Below are positions 23,301-32,152 of a DNA stretch of 64,000 nt, piece after piece; the first letter of the stretch is position 1; every line of letters begins with the position of its first letter. Made by a program: the position numbers and the translations under genes. The notes under the pieces are model-generated. The model saw only the letters and a list, made by a program, of their open reading frames with translations. It was not told where the DNA came from and searched no databases. The stretch is taken from contig NC_020173.2 of assembly GCF_000224145.3 (NCBI RefSeq), positions 4,289,001 to 4,353,000 on the forward strand, written 5' to 3'. This stretch comes from Ciona intestinalis. Taxonomy: Eukaryota > Chordata > Ascidiacea > Phlebobranchia > Cionidae.

Positions 23301-24266
23301 ACTGTGTTTCGGACCTAGCATGCCATATAAAAAGCACAATTAATACAACCATGTATCCCATATATGAAACATATGCAGCCATATATGAAAAAGAAGCACA
23401 AAAAACCCACAGATGAAATTTAATACATTTATTAAAGAGTAAATACTTATAATGGTTGTAATCTGTTCATCCTTAAATGGTGAATTGTATAATAAAGATG
23501 TCCTGTTTTAAACAAATGGCAGTTGCTTTTACCTATAAAGTTACCTATAATGCATTATGTAAAGAGCATTAATTGCCATTTGGTATGTTTTCATAATAAT
23601 TAAATTTCTGTGCAATGTTTTTTTATTCTTAAGTGGCTACAATAGTAGCACCGATAAGCCTTGAACCCATAACCTCTAGGTTAGAGACAGACGCACAAAC
23701 CACTGTGCCCTAACTTCTAATATTATTTACCTGGTGTACAGTGTCCAGCATCAGCTCACTACTTGGATTACCACTGTGAGGATTTCCATATACATTACTT
23801 TGCAGGTCATGGGTATATGCTTCAATCTGGCTTTTTGCATACAATGTTGCACCAGTATGGTCCAAGTATGTCAAACCTAAAAACAGAACTACTATAACAC
23901 AAATGTTGATATGAATTTTTAGGTTGGCTAGAAAAAAACTGTCAATTGTTTTAAGTGTTGCTAATATCCTTGTACATTAGTGTGAACTATCTAATTGGGT
24001 ATGCAGTAAAATATATAATATGAATAATAAATGCAGTAAAACAACCAGAGTAAACTGATTCGTTTTTAGGTGCAGTTTGCCATACTCTAAAATAAATAAA
24101 ATTATATAAAAGATTACAGCCTTACTTCACTAATGGGAAATTTGTACACGATCTAACAATAATTATATTTGAATTTTATTTTACCTTGCAAACGTGAAAA
24201 TTCTTTCTCAATAATTCCCTCTAAGTTATCTCGGTATTGAAGTTCTTTACAGCTGGTGGACGACAT
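17363..24266 (-). CDS. MOCOS: Molybdenum cofactor sulfurase (one exon lost in gap)
   Basis: Visible exons: 24185-24266, 23731-23876, 23069-23186, [missing], 22146-22232, 21638-21741, 21453-21587, 21003-21135, 20459-20581, 20248-20382, 19858-19993, 19328-19465, 19067-19198, 18547-18701, 18255-18356, 17363-17960. The N-terminal NifS-like domain has [10 protein letters not shown], the PLP-lysine context [12 protein letters not shown] and the sulfur-carrying cysteine context [10 protein letters not shown]. The MOSC domain starts at [11 protein letters not shown] and ends in the long last exon. The enzyme transfers sulfur from L-cysteine to Mo cofactor, activating xanthine dehydrogenase and aldehyde oxidase. 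Phase demands another exon of length 1 mod 3 between 22232 and 23069, where the HTSVVGMR region should be; it most likely lies in the N-gap. The intron after exon 20248-20382 uses a GC donor (GGAAG|GCAAGT). Visible coding is about 774 aa against 888 in human. Confidence 0.94.
18755..18912 (-). repeat. tRNA-headed SINE-like element in a MOCOS intron
   Basis: Reverse-oriented sequence with the pattern 'gacaacccattagtgaccactgggttg...gtgtcttgctcaag...ggtggcagcattgagacttaaac', matching the tail of the SINE-like copy at 45240-45400 in opposite orientation. Confidence 0.55.
20860..20926 (-). repeat. Degenerate SINE tRNA-like head in a MOCOS intron
   Basis: 'gaacctggcatctttt...gcattctgaccacggtgccacc' is the reverse complement of a tRNA-type A/B box head like the one at 63370. 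It is short and diverged. Confidence 0.35.
21770..21898. repeat. Short foldback element (~128 bp) in a MOCOS intron
   Basis: The left end taaaggggcataccaatgaa is mirrored at the right end by ttcgttggtatgccccttta, giving inverted termini of about 20 bp. A second internal copy of the left motif occurs at about 21818. This is a MITE-like or foldback structure unrelated to the family that dominates after 25 kb. Confidence 0.7.
22582..22640 (+). repeat. tRNA-derived SINE head, copy 1
   Basis: 'agtccggcgccgtggcgtag' followed by tggttagcgcgcctgcctgtaac resembles the 5' half of a tRNA with a pol III A box (tggcgtagtggtta). It is truncated, with no B box before the duplicated sequence resumes. Confidence 0.6.
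22884..22969 (+). repeat. tRNA-derived SINE, copy 2, cut by gap
   Basis: Same head as 22582-22640, here continuing through gtaatgggttcaacgctcgt (B-box-like GGTTCAANNC) to 'gctgctaccattgtgggc', then lost in N. Resembles the composite tRNA-like SINE family described from Ciona. Confidence 0.65.
22970..23019. other. Assembly gap (50 N) within MOCOS
   Basis: Nominal-size gap between exons 23069-23186 and 22146-22232. By phase and protein content it should hide one MOCOS exon. Confidence 0.85.
23268..23335 (-). pseudogene. Partial duplicate of a MOCOS exon inside the adjacent intron
   Basis: About 65 bp repeat the 5' part of exon 23069-23186 and its acceptor with a few substitutions. On the gene strand it reads [19 protein letters not shown] against [19 protein letters not shown] in the real exon, and keeps the ...GCATGCTAG|GTCC acceptor. 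No donor follows in frame, so it looks like an exon fragment copied by local tandem duplication. Confidence 0.75.
23629..23712 (-). repeat. SINE tRNA-like head (reverse) in a MOCOS intron
   Basis: 'gataagccttgaacccataacctctaggttagagacagacgcacaaaccactgtgcc' is a reverse-oriented tRNA-like head with a B-box-like GGTTCAAGGC on the minus strand. Confidence 0.5.
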
Positions 24267-24971
24267 TACATCACTATTGGTAATATGTGTATAAGTTATG
24301 GCAAAGAAACATTAACATTATCAACTTAAAGCTCTTGTACATTTACGTTTTAGTTTGCATCTTTGGAAAAGCAACTTACAAAATCGTAATACAACAATAC
24401 GTTCTTTAAAGAGGGACTACCCCGGCAGAAAAAGTAAAACAGATTTTCAGAGAGTTCGCCAGGGTATTCAGTAATATTTAATAAAGGGACTTTATTTGCA
24501 GACATTCGAAATGAATGTTATTCGTCAACAAATAACATCTATGTTGGTTATTCGACTATGTGGAAATAAGCCTATACCATGTATGGTTTAACTTTGCAGT
24601 GCTATTAATCTGTAACCTATTAATGTTTGCACAATAAGTCCGTTATACTTGTGTTTCACTTTTCTTTGTCAAAGTAACACAAAGTAAAGTCGTGCCTGCT
24701 TTGTCATTTCGTTGTAAAGCGAAGTCAATGTTGGCCAAACCAACCACATTGGGTTTAAGGTTAGTTACGTACTGCTGTGGAGGATATATAAGAGCAAAGA
24801 TTAAATGAAGCAAGCTGTGCACGTCGGATGGAATATAATGCGATTAGATTAAGTTCAAATTTTACTTTAAAAGTTTTTTTATTAAAAGACGGCTTATTTT
24901 TAGGTTCTTTATTTGTAATAAATCTGGTCACAATTTAGCAAATTTTACGTGCCTATTAAAGCTAGTTAATC
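24267..24971. promoter_or_regulatory. Divergent promoter region, MOCOS and copper transporter
   Basis: About 700 bp between two outward-facing ATGs. A TATA-like tatataag at 24785-24792 lies about 185 bp upstream of the transporter ATG on the plus strand. No MITE is present here. Confidence 0.5.
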
Positions 24972-27370
24972 ATGGCTACAATGGCACCTAATATGAAGAT
25001 GGGGGGAATGACAGATATGAATATGGGGGGAATGACAGGAATGGATATGGGTGGAATGACAGGGATGGACATGGGGGGAATGACAGACATGGACATGGGC
25101 GGGGGAGGAATGGACATGGGTGGGGGAGGAATGGACATGGGGGGCATGTCTATGACTATGTTCTTCAATTTCAACCTACCAGTCACAGTGTTGTTTTTCG
25201 AGTGGGAAATTAAAGACCAAGGCGGTAAAAGTCGTTTGCAATGTTTTTGATTGTGGATTATGTCATTTTTTTGATTGCAGATATTGTCACTTATTTTTTG
25301 CAATTTTTTTCTTTATTCTTCCTGGTCAACAGTCGTTTAAAATTTCATTCACTCCACTTATCGAACAATAAGCTTGGTTTCTTTGCAGCATTGATTGGCT
25401 CGTGTTTCGGAATAGCCGTACTCGGGATTCTGTACGAAATAATGAAATTTTTGAGGCAGTTGTGGGCAAACAAGATGCGTGAAGCCAATGAACCGGCAAG
25501 TTGTTAAGCATTAACATTTAGTGCACCCACATGCTTATATAATTATTGCATGTGTTGCTGATTATAGCAGTTTGCATCCCGCACCAAACGTTGCAATCAT
25601 TAATTTTAATCCATTTATATACAGTAGGGTGGGGGAAGATGGGACACCTTTAGCACATAATATCTAAATACCCTGATCATAATATCTAAATAATATCTAA
25701 ATACCCGTGTTTTAAACAATTACTAACGGTCAATAGGAGTAGTGGGCATATAGTTTTATAATTTCTTGAATGTTCTTTGTTTACTACTAAACGGGGCGAG
25801 AAAATAGAGGTAAAAGGTGTCCCGTCTTCCCCCACCCTACTTATATGCCAATGATGGCCGGGCGTGTCAATAATGGGCCTTAGATTTAGGCCAAAATTGA
25901 CGAATTACCCTAATCCCGATTCAATACTTTGTAGCCCTTTTTTATCTAGGCTGTTATTCTGTTGACACAGAAACACTGAAACTTTTATAGGTTAATTTGT
26001 TACATAAATCTTCGCAAACATTGCACCATAAAGTCAACAAAGTGTCTGAAACCGCAACGCTGTATTTGCCCAATCGCTCACGTACTTGGTTCTGTCAACA
26101 ATAAATTAACTTGCACCACGTACCTATATAATGTGCCATAATAAGCCAGTCTGAATTCAATTCATTTCTCCTTGAGCGTGAAGCACGTGATCGTTTACTA
26201 ACTTAACAACAGAAAGGCAACAACTACGAATACATCAGCGAAAAATACAGTTGTGTAAAGTATATAATAAATTAATTTCTACGATTCCTTTATTTATTTT
26301 TTTAGTTTGTACTTTCCGCCAGTGATTGCTGCGACGACGATGGCATCGAAAGTTATTCGATTTCTCACAAGTCTTCGAAGTTCTGGATATTTCATATAGT
26401 CCAAAGTATTTTACATATGGTGCAGGTAAAAATTTGATTAAAAAAAATTGTTAACATTAGTTTTTACAACATTTTTTTTTTACAAAATATTTACGAAAAA
26501 TTTCTATTTATAACCTTAATAAATTATGTGTAAAGTAGGCCGGGTAATGAAACGGTGCATGTTTTTATTTTCTTTTATAAGAATTCAGTGTTAAAATTCT
26601 TTGAATGTTCCTGGTTTGCTATACCAAATGGGACGAGAAAATAAAGTAAAAGGTGTCCCATCTTCCCCCATCCTATTGTATATGCGATTTTACCACATAG
26701 GGCATTTTACGTAACAACCATATTATTTTTTAGGTTTTCATTGCTTACGTGCTGATGTTAATTGTTATGACTTACAATGTTTGGCTCGTTATATCCTTGG
26801 TTGCCGGTGCCGGTGCGGGATATTTGATTTCAGGAATTCTTCAGGTTACTATGTGCGCACCAAAACGCAGACCGATGTCTTCAAGCCCACCAAAATATAA
26901 CGGATCAATGGTACGTATTATTAGTCATGTTTAGTAACGTTGTAACGCTTTAGCACAGTGCTACCAGATTATTAACCTGTCAACCGAACAAAAAAAAATC
27001 GTATATAAAACACATAAACTTTGTTAGTAATTCGTATATAAAATTACATAAGTTAGTAATTCGTATATAAAACACATAAACCATGTTAGTAATTCGTATA
27101 TAAAATACATAAACTTTGTTAGTAATTCGTATATAAGCTGACATGATATAAATTAGGGCTGTGGAAGTATGGTGTCTAATATACGATGTAAAAGCATAGT
27201 CAAACCTATTATTTTGCTATTTCGAATTTTATAGATTGCTACAAATATTAAATAACATTTTCCAGCGTAACGCTAATGGGAACGGTGGATACAATCCTTA
27301 TGCTAACGGAGAGACGTCGAATGGAAAACACAACGGTTCTTACCCCAACGCAGTATTTTCATCAGATTGA
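24972..27370 (+). CDS. CTR-family high-affinity copper transporter
   Basis: Five exons (24972-25224, 25389-25495, 26306-26425, 26734-26910, 27266-27370) give 762 nt and 253 aa, longer than human CTR1 (190 aa). The extracellular N-terminus is a run of Met/Gly/Asp repeats of the GGMTGMDM type, ending MGGMSMTM, typical copper-binding methionine clusters. TM1 begins LIGSCFGIAVLGILYE; TM2 carries the conserved MxxxM pore motif (MLIVMTYNVWL); TM3 has a glycine packing motif (GAGAGY). The loop between TM1 and TM2 includes SASDCCDDDG. CTR proteins form trimers that move Cu(I) into the cell. The intron after exon 2 uses a GC donor (AACCG|GCAAGT); the nearby GT would shift the frame. The long C-terminal tail (NG-rich) is not typical of vertebrate CTR1. 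This is an SLC31 member, but CTR1 versus CTR2 is not certain. Confidence 0.9.
25623..25841 (+). repeat. MITE copy (family A), copper transporter intron 2
   Basis: Full element with ~29 bp inverted ends (agtagggtgggggaagatgg ... ccatcttcccccaccctact type). The internal order is: cctttagcacataatat, gatcgtgttttaaacaatta, cggtctat, ttctttgtttactac, gggacgagaaaatag. This copy carries a small internal repetition of 'aatatctaaata'. Confidence 0.85.
26588..26676 (+). repeat. MITE family A, right half, copper transporter intron 3
   Basis: Only the segment from 'ttaaaattctttgaatgttc' through 'gtcccatcttcccccatcct' is present, so the left half is deleted. Confidence 0.7.
26999..27137. repeat. ~33 bp tandem repeat, four copies, copper transporter intron 4
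   Basis: Units of the form cgtatataaaacacataaac + tttgttagtaatt repeat about four times with minor changes; the second unit is slightly shorter. Confidence 0.85.
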
Positions 27371-27520
27371 TTAATAAGCATCAATTTATAAAACTTTTTA
27401 ATTATTATGCTTCAAAAAATGTATCTTTTATTCAAATATATTCATTATATTAAAACTAATAATTTAAATCATATAGCCACATTCTTACGGAAAATACTTT
27501 TTGTCTTTGTTTATACAGTC

Positions 27521-27711
27521 GGTTAGGTTGGTGGAAGATGGGAAACCTTTTCATTCTATTTTCTCGTCCCATTTGGGAGTAAACAAAGAACATTCATGGA
27601 ATTGTAAAGCCATTTTCTCACGATTCTCATAGACCGTTGTTAATTGTTTAAAACACGGTTAGGATATTTGGATATCATGTGTTAAATATATCCCGTCTTC
27701 CCCCACCCTAA
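27521..27711 (-). repeat. MITE copy (family A), reverse
   Basis: Reverse-oriented element just 3' of the copper transporter: begins ggttaggttggtggaagatg, contains ttctattttctcgtcccatt and aaaacacggttaggatattt, and ends cccgtcttcccccaccct. Confidence 0.8.
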
Positions 27712-28290
27712 TATACGAATTATCCAGCAATATGCTATATTTTTGTTATGTATACAATGATTTTAGATGTTTACAAATATGCTATATATACGTATTTTGT
27801 ATCATGTTTTATATATTGTTTATCGCACACCACAGCCATTATCAAGTATAATTATAATACAAATGAAACTGCTTTCCTTGTCAGCGTGTTATTTCATCAA
27901 ATATTAAACAATATTATGTGCTTTGTGCTCATTGTAGTTACGAACGTTTGAAATATTTGATCAAAATGGGGATAAACGTAACTGCACATTTTACCCAAAT
28001 ATGTAATGAACCGCCTGTACTTTACATCACACATTATTGCGTAATGTCTCGTGTTTTAGAAGCGAAACTCGAGTTTCTACAAAATGAAAAATTCCCCTAC
28101 GAAGCAACGGGAACCAATCATAGGTTTTCGTCGAGGAAGACGTTGGTTTATGTGAATTGCGAGTTGGTGCGCCTGGTCTTAGCATTGTAGTTTTGAAAAA
28201 CACAAAAGGCGATACAATTACAGTTCTCTACACAAACATTGCGACCATCACACACGCTGATGAGCAATAGAAAAAAGAGTAATCAGGGGA

Positions 28291-28299
28291 TATATAAGG
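28291..28299 (+). promoter_or_regulatory. TATA box of the GIY-YIG gene
   Basis: tatataagg lies 71-79 bp upstream of the ATG at 28370, with no intron or splice acceptor between. This supports a self-contained transcription unit. Confidence 0.55.
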
Positions 28300-28369
28300 A
28301 TGTATACCTGATGCAATACAAGTTTGATTTTCCAATTCACCTGGGGACAAAAAAGGTCAATAGCAAAGA

Positions 28370-28846
28370 ATGACAGATCTTTCAAAAAGAAATTATCGTT
28401 CAAAAAAGTGTGGAAGTTGCGGACTGTGTGGGAATTCTTCTCAGTGTGGAAATTCGTCTCAGTGTGGAAATTCGTCTCAGTGTGGTAACATGGTAGATTG
28501 CAGGACATCCACTTGTGCGCTTCTTGATTGCAACAACTACGGGATATACCTTGCTAAATGTTTATACCCAAAGTGCGGCGAAAAGTACGTTGGGAAGACG
28601 GGAAATTCGTTTCGTGAAAGATGGGCTAAGCATCGTTCTGATTGGTATGCGGCCATGAAGGGAGGCGATACTCAAGCTATGTACTCGCACTATTCTAAGC
28701 ACGTTCGGAGCGGTATGAGTGTTCCTGATATATGGAAATGCTATAAAGTTGCTTTCATCATGCAGCCAACGAAGACAAATCTTGATCAGTGTGAACGAGG
28801 ATGCATCGAAAAGTTGGGTGCTACAATCAACATTCTGTTAGTTTGA
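28370..28846 (+). CDS. Small standalone GIY-YIG nuclease-like protein
   Basis: Intronless, 158 aa, ATG start. The N-terminal ~45 residues are cysteine-rich (CGSCGLCGN, then three SSQCGN hexapeptides encoded by an 18 bp tandem repeat at about 28436-28489). A GIY-YIG fold follows: GIY at about residue 58 (NNYGIYLAKC), KYVGKTGNSFRERWAKHR supplying the YVG strand and the conserved arginine and histidine, and the late acidic residue in CERGCIEKLGATINI. A CxxC-like pair (AKCLYPKCG) sits between the two halves of the motif. GIY-YIG enzymes cut DNA; similar cysteine-bearing versions occur as the endonuclease of Penelope-like elements. No reverse transcriptase is seen next to it. It could be a domesticated transposon domain or a small host nuclease; its function is unknown. 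Confidence 0.75.
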   Translation: MTDLSKRNYRSKKCGSCGLCGNSSQCGNSSQCGNSSQCGNMVDCRTSTCALLDCNNYGIYLAKCLYPKCGEKYVGKTGNSFRERWAKHRSDWYAAMKGGDTQAMYSHYSKHVRSGMSVPDIWKCYKVAFIMQPTKTNLDQCERGCIEKLGATINILLV

Positions 28847-28916
28847 ACCGGTTTAATGAGAGTATATTTTAGTATGGATCGCTGTAGCATAGTAGCTCGT
28901 ATAAAATATATATTAC

Positions 28917-29060
28917 TGTGGGGTAAGTTGGGAAACCGTTAGCACATAATTTCCATTTTTACTGATCGTGTTTTAAACAATTAGAAACGTAACTTTAGAG
29001 TCGCGCGGCTACCGTCATATAGTTGTATAAATATGAGCATGTCTCATCTTACCCCATACT
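28917..29060 (+). repeat. MITE family A, diverged copy
   Basis: Starts ctgtggggtaagttgggaaa, includes gatcgtgttttaaacaatta, and ends gtctcatcttaccccatact. Shorter than the consensus. Confidence 0.7.
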
Positions 29061-29233
29061 ACCATACCATAGATTAGGGTCATACAATTTATTGACCAAA
29101 CATTTAACCAAACACTTATATTCTGTATCTTGAATATTAAAAAATAGTTGAACGTCGTGCTAAAAATGTGAATAAATAAACGTGTTCATCGTACCTTGTG
29201 TTTACTTTAAAAGTGTCTGAATTTTAGGATCAA

Positions 29234-29440
29234 GATTTATTAATAAAAGAAAAAGCAAGATACTTGGAAACCCTGGAGAAATTACTTGGTAAGAGTAACG
29301 ATGGCATGAATAACTCGGTAAAGTGGAAATTAAATGTCCACCGCGACAACTCACCCGCCGGGAGAAGAGAAACGATGTCGAAGCTAAATACGCGCTTGAA
29401 CGAAAATCCAAAATCGCGAATCGTTGTGAACTAACTTAAT
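29234..29440 (+). CDS. Candidate 3' coding exon of an unidentified gene
   Basis: After an acceptor (ctgaattttag), 68 codons stay open to a TAA at about 29440. They encode a charged sequence beginning DQDLLIKEKARYLETLEKLL and ending NENPKSRIVVN. No family is recognised and no upstream exon was found, because a MITE and the GIY-YIG gene lie directly upstream. It may be a chance frame. Confidence 0.22.
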
Positions 29441-29444
29441 TACG

Positions 29445-31160
29445 TCACAATCAGTCCGCTATTGAATTCTTCAAACTGATTGATCAGAGTGCTCACGTGA
29501 CTGGCGCCTCGCGTCAGCTGACTATACTCCCGCCTTTCAATCAATTCCTCTGCGCATAAAACGCCTCTTCCAGCACAAAGCATGTTATACCACGTTCCAG
29601 TTTAGATGCAGTTGGATCCACACGCGCAGGTTACAAGTTGGAAGGTGTTAGCAAATTTTCTTGCTAGACTTAAGTTAAGTAATATTTCATTCCATTAGTA
29701 TTCTAGTATGTCATACTATATCATATACTATTGCTTTATATTACTATATACAGGAATCTTACTGCACTACATTACATACAATAATACTATGCAAGTTTTG
29801 TGCCTTGTTTATTACTTTATTATAGTTAAGTTTATATTATTATCACATTCTGTTTCAGGACTCGCGATAGTTTTTATTACGTCACTCGCGACGTCACACG
29901 CAATATTTTGGTTCACAAACGCTGCGTTCCGTTACGTCACAAACCGACACAATCGTTTAAATTTCGCTCGCTACCGCTCACGTTAACGTTTCGTCATTAG
30001 TTTCGTTACGTCATAGCTGAACAACAGGCGACTGTTGTAGGCTTACGTTTTTTCATGGGGCCCCATGCGCGTTTTGCGTCGACGCACGGCACATTACTTG
30101 TATATTCTAAATTTATTTGCGTAATAAACGCGAAGTAAGAAGATCAAAGAACTGGTAAAGTATAAATCACAATTGGCATTATTACGTACATGAGCTGTTT
30201 TTTAGAAACATCGACGATGTGACGTCACGAAGTGGTGATGATGCAATAGAAGAACCCACTTTGTAAGTTCATTGTTTCGTAACAAACTTATATTGCTTTA
30301 AATAGAGTTTTACAGTTTGGTTTACAGAACATAGTATTTGACGTCACAGAGGATCAAGCCAGCCATGACACGAAGGAAGAATGAAGGTAATTATGACGTA
30401 ATAACATACAAACTTGTATTCAACAATTATGTTTTTTTGCAGAAGAGCCAGCAAATAAAGGTACAGGTGAAAAGTGCAAGGTATTGTATATTATCTTTGT
30501 TTAGGATTTAGTAAAAACGATAACTTTTAAGTGATAAGGAATAAATTTAAATGTAGAAAAAACTTTTTATAATTAGTGTTTTTTTGCCTGTTACGAAACT
30601 TACGCATTCGGTATAACTTACGTAACTATCCTATACCTTTGCAGACAAAGAACAAAGACGAAGACACCGATAAAGGATACACGGTTTGAGGTTTGAGGTT
30701 TATTAGTATGAGTTGTATGCGTGTCTTGTCGTCTGCGCTGCTGTATTATTTTTCTGTTGGACCTAATGTTGCCAGCTATTTTTTGTTAGTCACTACTTTA
30801 GTGCATTTTGCAGTTCACTGAAATATATACAAAGAAACTATAGCGAACATCTTGCTGGATCAGATTTTGTTGTTGTACACTCTAGGGGGGCTATGGTATG
30901 TAACTTCTACGCTTGGTGAGAACGCTATATTGGTGCACAAATACTCTAGTAATATTACCACACAGTATGATATGCAAATACATTGGGTAATAACCGTTTT
31001 AAAAAATGTACACCAAAAACTCCCCACGTAACAATGGTTTTATATTTAAACGTGATGTAGCACGATTGGGACGATGGCCACGTCACAATTTTGCTACGAC
31101 ATCGATACGGTGGGTCAGAGCATTGTCATGACCCTGCGTTCGGAGCGGTAACGTCACTTT
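29445..31160. promoter_or_regulatory. Region dense in CRE-like ACGTCA motifs
   Basis: Motifs of the type (T/G)ACGTCA(C) occur at about 29442, 29877, 29888, 29932, 30009, 30218, 30339, 31079 and 31150, with a CACGTG E-box near 29495. An ATF/CREB-type regulatory region is one explanation; background frequency was not calculated. Confidence 0.35.
30365..30689 (+). CDS. Possible micro-gene: 34-residue spliced reading frame
   Basis: Three short segments (30365-30386, 30443-30480, 30645-30689) join with GT-AG borders and correct phase into ATG...TGA, 34 codons, reading MTRRKNEEEPANKGTGEKCK and then a D/K-rich tail ending GYTV. The acceptors have good pyrimidine tracts (tttttttgcag, acctttgcag). 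The peptide is very charged and matches nothing I know. It could equally be part of a noncoding transcript. Confidence 0.25.
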
Positions 31161-32152
31161 TGATTTCGATATATGTTACGGCCAGGTGGACGTCGCCGCC
31201 AGTGATGCTACGCTCAGATATTTAGGTCACTGTTAATGCGGTTCGCAACAACTTGGCGCGGTTTCATAACGGTCCATACGGTGCGTAACATCCGGACGGT
31301 ATTACATTGAATAAAGATACGACGAGAGTATCGCGGTACCAACATGGCGAATTACCTTTTGATTGAGACATTCGGAGCTGTTAATGGCTTTGGCTCCTAG
31401 TCGTAGTACATTTAATATAGTGTACACTGCAGATGATTATCCTTCAGGATTTAAACTATACTTTCTTTGAAGATGTTTCAATGAACATGTCCGCGTTAAT
31501 TACTTTTTAGACGCCTCCCCTTTTTTGAATGACTGAGCTGTTGTGTTTGTTGCATGTTTGGCACATTGTATCTCTGCACTCGTTGTACTATTTTTGTCTT
31601 TTTGATAGTGTGTTATTTGTATTATTTTGTCTATATAGGGGGTTCTTTAACCTGCGTGGACAGTAATATCCCGCAAGGGTTTCTCACCAGAGCAGAAACC
31701 CACTACCATTGGCTGGGGGCTTGTCGTGCCGTAGTGGCTTTCCACTAACGCCAGCCATATAAAATATGAAGGTATTTTAATCATGTTTCTATTTTTCAGA
31801 GACTTCTTCAACAGAACTATCACGTTTAGTTTATTTTGTGTAATTACCTTATTGTTGCAAAATAAAACCTCAACAGAACTTCATTTTTGCTTTAAGCCCT
31901 GAAACAATTTTATATATAACGTTTACTCGTATAAAGTACTGTTTTATTTTAAAATTCGGAGCAACGCTGGGCTATAGTATCGAATATGTCGCATTAAAAG
32001 ATTATTCGATAATTCAAATTCCTTTTGCGTTGCGTCGCAAGGAAGTGGTATACGGCTATATACGCGATCGGACGTATATGTATAACCTTGCCTATAAAAC
32101 ATTACAAACATTAGCATTGTTTACATTGAAAACAAAGATCCTCAAAACCAAC
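31160..32152. other. Intergenic sequence, no gene recognised
   Basis: No supported coding region between the CRE-rich stretch and the membrane-protein gene. It includes the 3' side of the latter and an aataaaacctc polyadenylation-like signal near 31860. Confidence 0.4.

Noticed and set aside
24962-25303. Pro/Met-rich antisense frame over the copper transporter first exon
   Set aside because: It is the mirror of the Met/Gly repeat on the opposite strand; low complexity explains the open frame.
27748-28190. Two overlapping frames upstream of the GIY-YIG gene
   Set aside because: No motif, poor coding character and different frames; the TATA box at 28291 better marks the gene start.
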